Source: Eukaryota sp. TZLM1-RC
Lineage: Eukaryota > Metamonada: BaSk clade
Assembly (NCBI GenBank): GCA_040285825.1
Contig: JAUPSS010000003.1
Location: forward strand, 3,472,001-3,536,000
Length of the DNA: 64,000 nucleotides
Direction: 5' to 3'
Below, piece after piece: positions 19,100-30,647 of this stretch (the first letter of the stretch is position 1; each line of letters begins with the position of its first letter). Position numbers and translations under genes: made by a program. The notes under the pieces were generated by a model. That model did not search any database. It was not told the DNA's origin and saw nothing but the letters and a program-made list of their open reading frames with translations.

Positions 19100-21535
19100 T
19101 TATATGCTTAATAGGTCTATACTGATCTCTGCCTTTATGTTTTCTAGAACGGCCACCTCAGCCCCTACTTCTAAAACTAGATACACTTCTATTACCACGA
19201 CCTCGGCCCCTTACTACAGTGCCACCTCTCGCAGGCGGATCACTTTCGCTGATCTTGAACCTCTGTTCTTTGGGTACCTTATTCCTGGTACAACGGGGGT
19301 CCTTACATTCAAATACCGTGTGGCCGATAGGGTTATTTTTTTGGTGACGTTGCAGAATGTGCAAAACTTAAAACCATCCCGTTCATGTCTTCCGTGGACA
19401 TATTGGGTTGGGGTAGTTCTTTTGGTTTCACCTCCTAAGCGTCGTTCAGAACCTGGACCAGATGGAGTTATTCCTCTAGAGTAAGTCCTCATGGTCGAGA
19501 GGCCTAATGAAATGTCTTCTCTTTCTGCTTGTTTCCTTAAAAGTTCCATGGTGTACCTGTTTCCCCACGTTTAACACCAAGCCAGGAAATGTTTTTTGAT
19601 GGTCGATATCAGGTCTAATAAACTTGTCCCTATGGAAGGATCCCAGAAATCTTCTCTTGTCCAGTGGCTTGATAGCTCCTTGGTGATGGCAAAATTATCA
19701 ATGTTCAAGAGAAAGTTTTCTGCAATGAGGGCGGGTGAAAAGGTTATTAAACCCCTGCTTCCCCTACTTGACACAGATAAAGAGGGATCAACCATGTAAG
19801 TGGTCATCCTCAGGACGTTTTTAAAATCTTCGACGAACCTACCAAATTCATTGTCAGCATCCATTCTGTTGTGAATATTTTTCCAATTTATACAGGGTTT
19901 TGCTAGAGCGGAGCAAGCCTCATGATAAGAAGTAAATTGCGTCCTGCTTAGCAGAAGGACCATTATATCTCCATCGGAGAAGTCCGGTCCCAAAAGTCCT
20001 TGACCTTGCCATCTAGAGATGAGATGAGGGTCAATCATACTTGATAAGCCGGACGGACAAATACTTATCATCATACTTCTAAACAAATCGTAATGATGAA
20101 TAGGGGGTCCCAGACGTTTTGTCAGTTCTGGTTTGATTCTTAAAAGTAGTTGTTTCATGTCCCTATCGATTTCTTTTCTGATATGAGCTGGGAGAGATAA
20201 GATGAGCTCAGGAGTAAACTGAGTCTTTTCTTCACCAAATATTTGGGTTGCTATCAACATAGCGCGAGACCAGTCAGATTGTCCTGAAGCTTCAAAGTTT
20301 CAATTGGCTATTTTACGCCCGTATTTGTCCCATGTTTGAAACTTAAGTAGAAAGGAGACGAGAAACATTTTATTGAGTGGGTTTTTCTCGGATAACTAAG
20401 GAGCTTTGTACTCTGCTGATTTAGACCGAGAGTCTATTCGTCTCTGAAAACTACTTGCAATACTCATGTCCAAAACATTCCTTCAAGATTGGAGGTCTTC
20501 CAAACGGAGAAGCTCGTCAGAAGGAATTCTTCTACGAAGAGGTTGAGGGGGAGGAGTTTCGTCTAAACCAGGCCCATTCAACTCTACTTCGTCTTCTGAT
20601 ACACTGCTACGCATGAATTGGGAGGAAGTTGATGGTTCCTGAACCACCCTGGTAATCACATGGACTGTTGGAATGTGTAAGGAAGTACATCAATAGAACA
20701 GACTTGTACCGGTTGCTCTTTCTCTGATAAAATGGGGGCAATCACCGAAAATTTTGGTCTCTAATGGAGCTCCGTTGATTGGTAGCCCGTTACCATCAAT
20801 CTAAACTTCTTCATTCTTGTTGTAGATTCCCCGAATTGCTGAATAAAGTTGTTTGGACGGCTGATAAATGTGGATACGCTTGAACGTTCCGTAAGTATGT
20901 TGTTAAGAGCGCCCGCCGTGTCAAAAAACTCGCTGACGGATTCCAGTTTGCTAGGATATACGCTGTCTACCTGTTCCATATACTCTTTGAAACAAGTCAA
21001 AGCCATGTCCGTAACCTCTGATCAGTTATGAATGATCGTGTCAAACCACAAATCCATCCATGACGAATCCATCCATGCCGGCAATTTTGTTTCCAGGAAG
21101 TCGTCGGTATCGGCTCTGCTCCTCCGTTCAATAGCTAGAAACTTGATCCTTCTCCCGTATTGATTCAAGTGAATGGCTTCCCAATCAAGTCTGTCTTTGA
21201 TTGGTTTTGCCAAAATCTCATGGGTTTCTTTGTCCATGCCGGTTACTCTGGGGCGGCGTTCCGCGCCACGTCCGCAGATGTTTCTGCTCAGAGTGTTTAA
21301 TGCCTTAATTAACTCTATCCTCTCATTTTGAGGGATCTCATCAACTCTGTTAGGGTTTCCTCTATGGCCCAGAATTTGAAATCCCACATTTCTTCCTGTT
21401 TTAGGAATTAGCTTCCTTCAAGCAGGGAGCTGCTCAAACAGACAGTAATCTGTAGGTTCGATATAAGCTTCCGCGTTCTTCATAATTTGCCGGCGAAGTT
21501 CTTTCTGTTCGTCATCCAGTCCAACTTAATGCCAC
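19100..21535 (-). pseudogene. degenerate retroelement gag gene with zinc knuckle
   Basis: Several minus-strand frames (21535-21022, 21006-20761, 20260-19571, 19549-19150) read as one broken gag polyprotein. The best-kept block is 229 aa (19571-20260). Downstream lies a zinc knuckle with Cys-x2-Cys (CTFC) in one frame and IGHTVFEC in the next, followed by an Arg/Gly/Ser-rich basic tail, as in retrotransposon nucleocapsids. Stops and frameshifts at about 21020, 20760, 20280 and 19560 show it is dead. No protease or RT is attached. A piece related to its middle occurs at 61430-61600. The lineage (Ty3 or other) is undetermined. Confidence 0.6.
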
Positions 21536-21589
21536 AAAAAGATTCATGAACGGGACCACCCCCCTCCCCACCAAAAAAACGCAAATGTT

Positions 21590-21920
21590 GGTCCAAGTTC
21601 TGAAACTTCGACAGTCCTTCAAGGGTATGAAGAATTTCAGTCCGTTTTAGACGAACTGGATGACGAAGAGAAAGAACTTCGCCAACAAATCATGAAGGAT
21701 CCGGAGGCTCACCTTGAACTTACAGATTACTGTTTGTTTGAGCAGCTCCCTCGTTTATGGAAGCAAATTGCAAAGACAGGAAGATGGCTCCAGTGATGGA
21801 TTCTACAAACTCCTAACAAGGGCACGGAGCCTTACCTAGAATCAATGGACTTTTATCCATTCGAGCAGCTCCCTTTCTTATGGAGCCAAGCACGAGAAAA
21901 GTCAACCAAATACGAGGTTA
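21590..21920 (+). repeat. inverted partial copies of the gag 5' segment
   Basis: The plus strand encodes the block ELDDEEKELRQQIMKDPEAH and TDYCLFEQLP, which is a diverged inverted copy of minus-strand 21410-21535. The FEQLP..W motif is repeated again about 140 bp further on (near 21865). The two orientations are 80-100 bp apart, so this looks like a diverged inverted duplication within a retroelement remnant. Bases 21921-22380 hold no feature I recognise. Confidence 0.5.
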
Positions 21921-22384
21921 CAAGTAGAAACTCCACCTCCACTTTTACTGTACTACAATGCAAAGATACGGTTCTTGCTCCTCTGATATTTTTAGTCGTA
22001 AAGCCAGTACTTTAACAACAAAAGACGCCGCCTTCAGGTCTCTGAGGTTTGTTACTTTGCTTACTGTTGTTTTTGATCTAACATAGACCCTGCATAATCA
22101 TCAGCGAATCCATTCTTTGATTCCATGATACCTTTACTAAACGACACTACCACGTTTCTCGTTTACGAAAAAGGGAAGAAGCAGAGCATCATTATGTAGC
22201 GACTAAAACATACACAACAAAGTATTCAAGCACACAGATCTTGGTACGAGGCCCTTTTCAGTTATTGCTTACTGCCTTATACTAACATTGTTCTGGGAAA
22301 GTCATATTACATCAATTGTCGATCTTCCAAATGTGAACCCAGTGTTTGTGTGAATCACTACAATTACCACAAAGATAATTGTAG

Positions 22385-22570
22385 ACAATAGAAGACAGTA
22401 GAATTCAGTATTTAGTTCTTAGTATTTTTAGTTATTTAGTTATTTGTTATAATTTTGTTTCATATTCATATAAGCTGATTTATTTTGAAAAATGGAAGAA
22501 GCAGTGTTGGCGCCTTTGGGCTTATATTTTATGATTAGTAAATCAATCAATTTTTCCTCATTATCTTTAT
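22385..22570 (+). repeat. dispersed LTR-like repeat (copy 1)
   Basis: Shares about 110 bp with the minus strand of 61140-61300, including CATATAAGCTGATTTATTTT and GAAAAATGGAAGAA; the GGCGCC-containing segment and its downstream part are also similar to the minus strand of 62090-62215. No gene. It may be an LTR or leader of the neighbouring retroelement; ends and target duplication could not be defined. Confidence 0.5.
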
Positions 22571-24479
22571 CTCAACCACTTTTGCAACCTACGGCATCAC
22601 AAATACGCATCTGCGATGAGCCTGCTCGAATATTCTCGGCCAAGCAACAACTTGACAGTTTGCTTGTATTATATTCACTGGTTGACAAGTGCTTCACATC
22701 CTTTTGATAACACAACCATTTCCTAAAAGCCCTTGCTGATCCATATCGATTGACTTTTCGGCAATGAGAAGGGAAATTAGCAGAACCCACAGCAAGATAG
22801 AGTTTATCAGGATGTCCAGCCAGCCTTTGAAATTTGTTGAGACTCTCTCTAAACCGTCTCTCTTTTCGTCTGCGGTTTTCAAATTTAAGTATTTTCCATT
22901 TCTGGCGATTACTTTCCAAATACATTTTTTTGCTGACCAAATTCCACTGGTTCAAATATTGGTTGAAATTTTGAACGGAATATTAGTTGGGAGAATGTTT
23001 ACTGGGTGAAGGTTTTGTCATGTACCTTCTGCCAGTTGGACAAGGGATAACTCCACATTGATAATCATTGAAGAAGTAACCACATAATCTAGATTGGCCC
23101 AGATCAACACCAATAAGGGGCCTTTCAGGTAAATTCTCGACTGGGTGTCTACATCTTCGACGGGATATTTTTTTAGTACCCTTCAACTATGTTTCTCTGG
23201 TTTTGTTGGCATTAGGGTCACTTTTCATTTCTTTTTTCAATCCTTGTTTCTTTTTCGGTGGTTCATCCAGATCACCTGTGTTTTTTGAGTCATTAGTTTT
23301 GCCTTAAAGGGTCAAAAGCAGTTTATTACCATTAGTCTTGAATAACAATTTTTTAACTCTATTTTTCAAACTGTTTCTGTTGATATTGAATTTTTGGTAG
23401 TTATGATTAGTTATGATTTAATTTAATCAAGTGTGCGAATTCAATAAATTGATTTTTGGTAAGAAATCTGTTTGAATATCCGTTTCATAGACATGTATAT
23501 TTGATAAACTTTGTTTTGGAAGATGATCCTTCAATAAGTGGGAATTTTTTTTCACAGATTGGAAAACATCTGAAGGTATTTCAAGAAATTTAAAACCTTT
23601 ATGAGAAGCTAAAGGTATTATTCTAAATTTCTTCCAGCAATGCATATGAGAAAAGAAAGTGAGTAAGTATTGTGAAATTTTAAGATTAAAGAGAAATAGC
23701 TCACCAATTTCATCATCTGAAGACAGTAGGGAAGCATCGGTAGGAAATCTTTGAAGGAGATTCAAGAAAAACTTACATGCATTTAATAAAAAAAATCTTT
23801 CTCTTGAATTATTCAGATTGAAATTGATGTAGTGTTCAAGAACAGAATCAACAACTACTGCCTCGGGTTGGGTTAATGGTTCATCTGGCAAAAGGGAAAG
23901 AATATAATTGGCAGATACATTTGTTTTATCTAGAGCTCTACAATGAGCACGAATAAAGTTTTTTGTCCAAGATTGACAAATTTCAAGTAAAGTTGTCTTC
24001 ACATTAGACGCCAATTGACGAGCTCGACAAGCAAGGTAAGGAGAAAGCCCTTTTCTATTGATAAAATTACAATTCTGACACTGCAGCCAAGCATTGAGAA
24101 AAAGTTTGAATGAATTTCTATAAGGAACTAAAAAACTTTCCCATGAAAAAACAAGAGATCTGTCTTGTGGGCATTTAGGAAGAAATCCACTGTAAAAGAT
24201 ATGGAGTAATTGGCGTTGGCCTTTAGATGTGGAAGGCTTTGGAAAAGAACCAGTGGTGATGACGGTCATTAAAAGCTACCATACATCCTGTTCCACTAAA
24301 GCTCTAGATACCAACGGAACTTTTAGAAGAAAATATTGAAGCAATAAAGAAGCTTCATGACAAATCTCGGTGACCAAAAGGAGGTCAGTCCGAATTTGTT
24401 GCACCGCTGCAGGGGTCAGCAGCGAGTTAAGTGCACAAGACTGAGTGAATACACGTGACACAGAGTGGGTGTCTAACAA
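22571..24479 (-). pseudogene. Fanzor/TnpB-like RNA-guided nuclease remnant A
   Basis: Fanzors are eukaryotic, transposon-borne relatives of bacterial TnpB nucleases. On the minus strand this copy has an N-terminal helical part (24479-24276), a 280-aa N-terminal domain (24269-23427) ending with KKFRIIPLASHKGFKFLEI, a RuvC-I strand LIGVDLGQSRLCGYFF (Asp codon at about 23105), then in other frames a long arginine/lysine helix and the block AVGSANFPSHCRKVNRYGSA followed by SEYNTSKLSSCC, which carries the alternative RuvC-II Glu and the first zinc-ribbon cysteines. The final zinc/RuvC-III part ends at CDAVGCKSG. Frameshifts near 24270, 23420 and 22980 kill it. No TIRs or omega-RNA region could be defined. 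Confidence 0.75.
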
Positions 24480-24644
24480 GTAATGAGAATAAACAGCTCA
24501 TCTATCAAATTTTAAACTTGTCACCCCATTTTCGACTTTTTGTTGTTTCTTCTGGGAGGTTTTCACTATTCCCACACTTTCCCCTCATTTCATAAACTAG
24601 GTTCTTATTTCCCTCACTTAACTTCTTTTCTCGAGCTTTAGGAC

Positions 24645-25018
24645 TCCCCTGTAATCTTTCAACTTCTTTCTATTACTCTCTTAGTTCATGCCCCACTACT
24701 GGATTTCCACAAACTGCAACTTATGCTGCTCTACCACCGACGCCTCACCCGGTACAGTCCATGAACACACCTCCTGCTGCTCACTCATCCGGTAATAATA
24801 CCAGGAAAACTTTCCTTGAAAGCTCTTATTGGAAGTTAAACAAAACTGTAAGTCATTCATCAAACAAAAACGCTTCTGTCCCTAGCGTTTCACTTGGTTT
24901 GAAGCTTTTTAATAGCATCTCGAAGTAAAATGTTAACATTGAGCTAAACGAACGAGAGCTGGAAGCACTTTTCAATACTGTTGAAGATATCTCTGTTCAT
25001 TTAGACAATCTGTTATAA
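24645..25018 (+). other. possible broken small gene
   Basis: One frame stays open through a Pro/Thr/Ser-rich stretch, an ATG at 24761 (MNTPPAAHSSGNN) and a helical segment, meets TAA at 24926-24928, then runs a further 29 codons in the same frame (LNERELEALFNTVEDISVH) to TAA at 25016. Protein-like composition on both sides of the first stop suggests a broken gene or a sequence error. I do not recognise the product. The rest of 24480-25565 shows no feature. Confidence 0.25.
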
Positions 25019-25565
25019 AGAAAGTTATTTTGTAAATAAATAGTTGATGTTTTTTGTTGTTTATTTGAACATTGTTGGCACGTTATTATGCTAAGAAGCT
25101 CCTGAACTGTGTGTTCTAGGTTTTCTTTGTTTCATGTCTACACCATTAAGTAAAAGTTGAAAACTAAGGCCCATAGATGTCGTAGTGAGAAACCAGACGT
25201 TGGTGCAAGATCTGGTTTGTGAAAAATAATACACCAAAATGCAACTAAAGTGAAAACCACAGTAAATTGTATTGAACAATTTTAGTGAACAACAGTTTTT
25301 TTGGACAATAGCTGGAAGCACAGTGGCATGAGATAAGAAAGAGTGGTGATTAGACTAGTAAAAAGCAAAAACTAAGGCAGGGGGATTATGAGGGGGATTA
25401 GAGTCAAAGTGAGGGGGTTTTTTCCTCACCCTGAATGGCCACCATAAAAATAAAACTACAGAACAGAACAGAATCTCCTCAGTCTTAAAACCTCCTCTTC
25501 ACTATCGCTTTCATTATCTGTAGACCGCACAATTGTTGCTGAATCAGCATATTAATTCCTTAAGA

Positions 25566-26603
25566 ATGATCAACCCTTCTGAACAATTGCTAATACCAAA
25601 AAAACAGAACAATCCCACGATTGGTGGTGTTCTGGGGTTCACCTACCTCTCAATCGGAATTGCTATGCCTTTCTATAATTATGCACTTTTCCACAGCAAA
25701 GGTAAAGTTCTTCCAGGCTTTCCGTTCCCCATCACTTCTACTCTTCTTCAACTACTCGGAGTAGTCCTTGTGCTGTCGATTATTGGACTCTTTCGCAAAC
25801 TTCCCTCCCATCGCCGAGCTTTTGGTCGTTTATTCATGCAAAGACTGAGTATTCTTTGGCCAGCGTCCCTTTCCCAAGCAGTCAACATTGTCTTGATGAA
25901 TACAGGGCTCTTCATGCTTGATGTTTCGCTCCATGTGCTGTTAAGAGCCAGTGAAATAGTTTGGGTTGTTGTCCTCTCGTTGTGTTTCAAGAAGGAGCGA
26001 CCGACCTTGAAGGTAGTTCTTAGTTGTTTAGTCACTTTAATCGGTACTTGTTTCATTGTTTTACATATAGTTTCAATAAAAGGTATTAGTGGTGGAACAA
26101 TGACTGCATTAATTGTTCATTTTTTCACTACTATTTTATCTGCACTCAACATCGTATCATTCAGAGTGTTGTCCACAAAACTAAAAACATGCTTAATCCA
26201 CCCAATTGATGCAACGGAACTTACAATATTGAATTTGACTACAATGTCCATTTTAATCATACCCTGTGTAGCTATATGGGAGCGGGATGCAATATCAACA
26301 TTATTCAAGCCCAATCCTGCATTATGGATAATGTTATCTGCTGGTTTGGTTATTACTTCATTGTACAAGTTGTCATTCACTGCATTAATTACGCATACCA
26401 CAGCTATCACTGTGGGAGTTGTTGCTCAAATGAAGATCGTTCCTCAGGTGGTGTTGGATGTCGTGGTAAATGGAAAGTACGGCGGGAGGGGTTCAAAATA
26501 CCTGGTGATAGGTTCTTTGGTGACTTTTGTTGGGGTTATTTGGTACACAATTTTGAAGTACAACATGGCTAAACAACGAGCTCAATTAGAACTTAAGAAT
26601 TAG
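25566..26603 (+). CDS. drug/metabolite superfamily transporter, nucleotide-sugar or triose-phosphate type
   Basis: A 345-aa multi-pass protein with about ten hydrophobic segments, starting at the ATG at 25566; the 11 codons upstream lack an ATG. It looks like the SLC35/TPT group of Golgi, ER or plastid antiporters: paired helices, a mid-protein RASEIVWVVVLSLCFKKERP (the usual short basic loop after the fourth helix), a conserved-looking VGVVAQMKIVPQVV near the end, and a cytosolic Lys-rich tail (QRAQLELKN). Substrate cannot be told from sequence. It is a single uninterrupted frame with normal AT-rich codon use, flanked by transposon debris on both sides. Confidence 0.75.
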   Translation: MINPSEQLLIPKKQNNPTIGGVLGFTYLSIGIAMPFYNYALFHSKGKVLPGFPFPITSTLLQLLGVVLVLSIIGLFRKLPSHRRAFGRLFMQRLSILWPASLSQAVNIVLMNTGLFMLDVSLHVLLRASEIVWVVVLSLCFKKERPTLKVVLSCLVTLIGTCFIVLHIVSIKGISGGTMTALIVHFFTTILSALNIVSFRVLSTKLKTCLIHPIDATELTILNLTTMSILIIPCVAIWERDAISTLFKPNPALWIMLSAGLVITSLYKLSFTALITHTTAITVGVVAQMKIVPQVVLDVVVNGKYGGRGSKYLVIGSLVTFVGVIWYTILKYNMAKQRAQLELKN

Positions 26604-26949
26604 TTTATCTTCTGCTTACTATTGGTTTTTTATTTAGTTTTTATTTTTTGCTTAGCAAATTAAATTTATTTTTAAGTATTTATTCAATATTTTGCAGTTT
26701 AGTTGGATGATGATGTGTTATTGAACCACTGTCTTGGGATTCCTGCCATTAACCTCCAGGAATTGCTGTGAATTACTTAAATTCCCTTTTTTTGTGTGAA
26801 AGTAGAGGAATCAAATAATTACTCTATGATTAAGAATTTCTCAAATTGCAGAATCTATTGGTGTCACAAAATTGTGCACATAATTTTAAAATCTTATCTT
26901 TTATCAATTTGTCTATACCCAACTCTCTTTTCGCCCCTAGACAGCTATC

Positions 26950-27200
26950 TGATCATCGTGGCTGCTCCAATACTGTCAATATGGGTTGTACCTTTAATGT
27001 CCTTCTCTATGGTAGGTACTGAGATACTGATCTACAGCATGAATCATATTAAGAACAGCATTGACACTATGATTCCATAGACATCCACACTTCTTGCAAG
27101 TGAGTAATCCATGTCTAAGGGCCGTTGAAGTCTTTGTTCTCCTGCAAGGTCTTGGGTTAGGTACTCAGTTTATTTCCTTCTTAGAACAGTTGTTGGACTT
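26950..27200 (-). pseudogene. Fanzor/TnpB-like remnant B (C-terminal zinc ribbon and RuvC-III)
   Basis: The minus strand encodes GLLTCKKCGCLWNHSVNAVLNMIH, a match to the TnpB/Fanzor ending in which the second Cys-x2-Cys of the zinc ribbon precedes W-N-[RH]-D-x-N-A-x-x-N. Here the RuvC-III Asp is replaced (WNHS). The coding trace stops at a TAA after HREGH. The fragment lies head-to-head with remnant C. Bases 26604-26949 show nothing else. Confidence 0.6.
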
Positions 27201-28270
27201 GATATTCAACAGAAAATGCATTTTCTCAACTGTTAGAACGAATCAAAACCACTGAATTGTTGCGAAATGATAATACAGAATATCTGGCTGAACATCTACA
27301 TCAAGTATTCCCTATTCTTGATGAAATGAGACTGTGTTTCTTTCATCCTCGTTTCCAATCTATTGTGGAAAAACCGCCAATGAAAGTTGTAAAAAGAGGA
27401 ATAAATAAAACAATCAAGGACCATGACAAGTACTTTGATTTCTAAGTGTTTTCACAATAGCCACTTTGCTACTGTCAGAGGAACATCCTTCTTTTTTTTG
27501 CTGTGTCAATATGAAGATACTGAGTATAAGAAGTTAAAGATTGATTTGATGAATGGTTGTGATTTTGATGCCCTTCAGATTGATACAACATTTTCCACAT
27601 ACGAAACTGCGTATTCAATGCATGAATACGAACATGATGCGTTATTTGATTTTAATGATTTCTCAAATAAACTACACGATTTAAGGGAATCAATTAAATT
27701 AGTATTAAGGGGAATGTTTGTTGCGAAGTCAAACGAAAATATTTCACATTTGGAACTATCAAAAATTGAAGCCAAAAAATAAGAGAATGTCTAAATCCAC
27801 AACTTCATTTTTTACACAATACTCAAACAGGACAATTTTTGTAACAACAATGAGCAACTCTGAGACTATTGCAACCAAACCGCCTCTTTATTCTTTTCAT
27901 TCTAAACAGGATCTTGTGCAAACTCTCAAGTTTTGGGTTTTCCAACGTCATTTTCTAGTTCTGATTCTTTTGTCTAACTTATATGGACGATTTAACAGTG
28001 TTATAAATGAAGACCCTCCGTTGAGTGTAAGTAGACAAGAGTAGAAAGAAATGTATTCTGTAAAACTCATAGTGGTAGGCTAAAGTAATTTGAAGGTTTG
28101 AGGAGTAAATCATGTTGCTATTGATGACGTCATACGGCAGCTTAGTTTTTGTGCAACAGAAGGTAAGAGAAAAATTGTTGCACGACAAAATTATGTCCTA
28201 TTATGAGGTTGTGTTAAAAGTGAAGTTGTGTAATAAGTTGTGGACTTAGACATTCTCAAAAATTATTAAA
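27201..28270 (+). other. unassigned stretch with short broken ORFs
   Basis: Three short plus-strand frames (27257-27445, 27423-27782, 27718-28044) overlap in register as if one reading frame had been broken twice. They encode helical, AT-rich protein without a motif I recognise. The position between two Fanzor remnants makes a transposon passenger or an N-terminal Fanzor extension possible, but nothing in the sequence shows it. Confidence 0.3.
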
Positions 28271-28273
28271 AAT

Positions 28274-30498
28274 ATGGATATATCGAATCGCACTTTGAAA
28301 CAGAAAATTAGTTTTAATTACCTGAATTTCTTTTATCCAATTCTAAAAAACCTTGATGATGAGCTTGGTCAAAGAAGGATTCAATTTCGAGATAATGCAT
28401 CAATGAATCGAGTTTTCCACTACACAGCCAAACAAATTACAATTAATTATGGCAATAATCTCAGCAAACACTTTTATGAATATGTTTTGCGCTGGTTAAA
28501 CATTATCACCTTCAAGAACTTCAGACTACAACAAATTCAGGAAAATCATTTGAAGAAAGAATTATTGACTAAACTCAACAAAGTCAGGGAAGCCATTATC
28601 GGTGTAAATTATGATGAACTTTTAATTTAGTTTGTTTAGTTAATTTCAACTTTGATTAAGGGTGAAAAATTTTATTATACTCAATCAGCCGACCCATTGA
28701 AATTTCTCTCTCATGCTGTATAAATTAACAGAAACATTCAATCATTTTGTTCCCAGGATGGCAAACCTTTGTCAGTGAGTAGGCCTTTTTCATTGACATT
28801 GATCCTTTTACATTGATTCCACAGCATATAAGACTCGATACTCATTGGTTCAATAAAAGATTTAGCAAGTTCAAAGAGAGAACAAATGACATAAGATCAT
28901 CAGTTTTTACCGAAATACTAACTGATAAGGCTTTAGATTCCTACAAACGGGAGACTAAAGGCTTTCAATTGAAATTCTCCTCAATTATAACAGACGGGAT
29001 TGCTTATTCAGTGGTCTTAATTCGTAAAGACCTGGTTGATGGAAATGGGAATGTTTTCAAAAAATTTACTTCCAAGATGTCAGCGCACCCAGAGCGATAC
29101 AACATTCCTTGTCTGAAAATGTGGAAAAAATGAAGTTAAAAGATAAAAGAAAAGTTGCCATTGACCCTGAACGAGTACGATTTAATGCACTGTGTTTCTC
29201 CAAATTCTGCTGTAACTATTAACCCAGAAAAAATTTCACAAAATGAGTTCTCTAAAAAAAGACAACTTCCAGAAATCAGAAATAAAAAACGCAAAGGTAT
29301 TAAAAGAAGAGAGAAACAATTACAAAATCTATCAATCTATTCCAACTCTGAGTCTGATTATGTACGGCTGAAACCCAAACACTGGTGAAACACGTTCAAA
29401 AATACAGCCGGTGAACGCCATTTTGACAGAAAAAGCACTAAATATCGTTCAACGGAAAAAAGAAAATTGGAAAATTGGAAAGTAGAATTACCTGATGGTG
29501 ATTACTCGGGTCAGGATATTTTAAATCAATTTTCTTTATTTTGTAACAGACAGACAACAAAAATCTTGTTTCAGTCAACATTTTGGTCATTACATCAAGG
29601 AATTTGAGCGATACAATGTTCATATGAATATTTTTTACCCAGATGTATGGTTCAGAAAAAGAAAATTTCAAACGTATTCGAAAAATCAAAGAAATGGAAA
29701 AAACATGTTGAAAAGATTCAAATTGACCTTTGGCTCCCCTGAAGACGTAGTTATTGGTTATGGTGGCTGGAGGTCGAAAGAAAATACAAGAAAGGGAAAA
29801 ACGTCAACCATAAGAGAAACCGAAATTCGCAAACTATTAAGGAGATTTGGTTATCGAATTTTCTTAGTTGATGAATATAGAACGAGTAAATCCTGTTCCA
29901 GTTGTGCTGTCAAGGGAATTTTTAGAGAATGTGTCAATGATTCTAGTGTTAAAGTGTTAGGTCCTAAGGGCAAACGACAACTAAAAAGAAAAGCAAAAAA
30001 GTTAAAACAAGAAATTGAACTATTTAATCAAAACAATCCTACTAGAAAAAGAGATTTTCAACAAGAATGGGGTGAACAAAAGGATTCACTAGAAGAAAAA
30101 GCAAAATCAACACCGTGGGGTTTAGTGAAGTGTCAGCCGTGCATCACGTAATGGAATAGAGACTTCAACTCTGCCATAAATATATATTCCAATATAACAT
30201 CTGTAATCAACGCTGAAGGTAGACCACCCATTTTCGAGAGACCAAAAACTCAAACAAAAGATTTCGAAAATGGACCATCTACTTCACAGAGAAATCAGAA
30301 AAAGAGGACTGCTGAGAAGGACAAAAAACCGAGAAGATGTATATGTCGCGGAGAAGGCCACAACAGAAGAAACTGTCCATCGCAAGTTCCTGAAACAAGC
30401 ACATCCTCATCGGGTGCTAAAAGAAGACAGGGAGGAACTAAAAAGAGAGTAGTCAAGAAGATCGATCTCTGCAGAAGAAAATACAGTCCATCTTAAAC
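28274..30498 (+). pseudogene. Fanzor/TnpB-like RNA-guided nuclease remnant C with zinc-knuckle tail
   Basis: In order: an N-terminal helical domain (28274-28627, TAKQITINYGNNLSKHF), a segment with IPQHIRLDTHWF (28820), a beta-strand part (FSSIITDGIAYSVVL), RuvC-I KVAIDPERV (Asp codon 29163-29165), then NPEKISQNEF, a basic helix, VVIGYGGW, LVDEYRTSKSCSSC (alternative RuvC-II Glu near 29873 and first zinc cysteines), VKCQPC, and RuvC-III WNRDFNSAINI (Asp codon 30161-30163). A TAA at 30149-30151 sits directly before WNRD, and further frameshifts lie near 28630, 29130, 29190, 29390 and 29610. The last frame runs on about 110 codons to 30498 and contains a CCHC-like knuckle (CICRGEGHNRRNC, 30338-30375). 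Confidence 0.85.
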
Positions 30499-30647
30499 GA
30501 TATGGCAGTTGTAATGAAAAATGGATATCCAATGTAGGTTTGGTAAATGCGTTTGGATTTGCACTCACAGTCAAGAAAACAAGCAATTCTTATTGGAACT
30601 CTGCATGTATTTGGGTTTTATTTTTGCAAAATTTTGCTTCTTGTTCA

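Noticed and set aside
24847-24884. GTAAGT...AG as an intron repairing the small ORF at 24645-25018
   Set aside because: Splicing shifts the frame into an earlier stop, and the problem TAA lies elsewhere.
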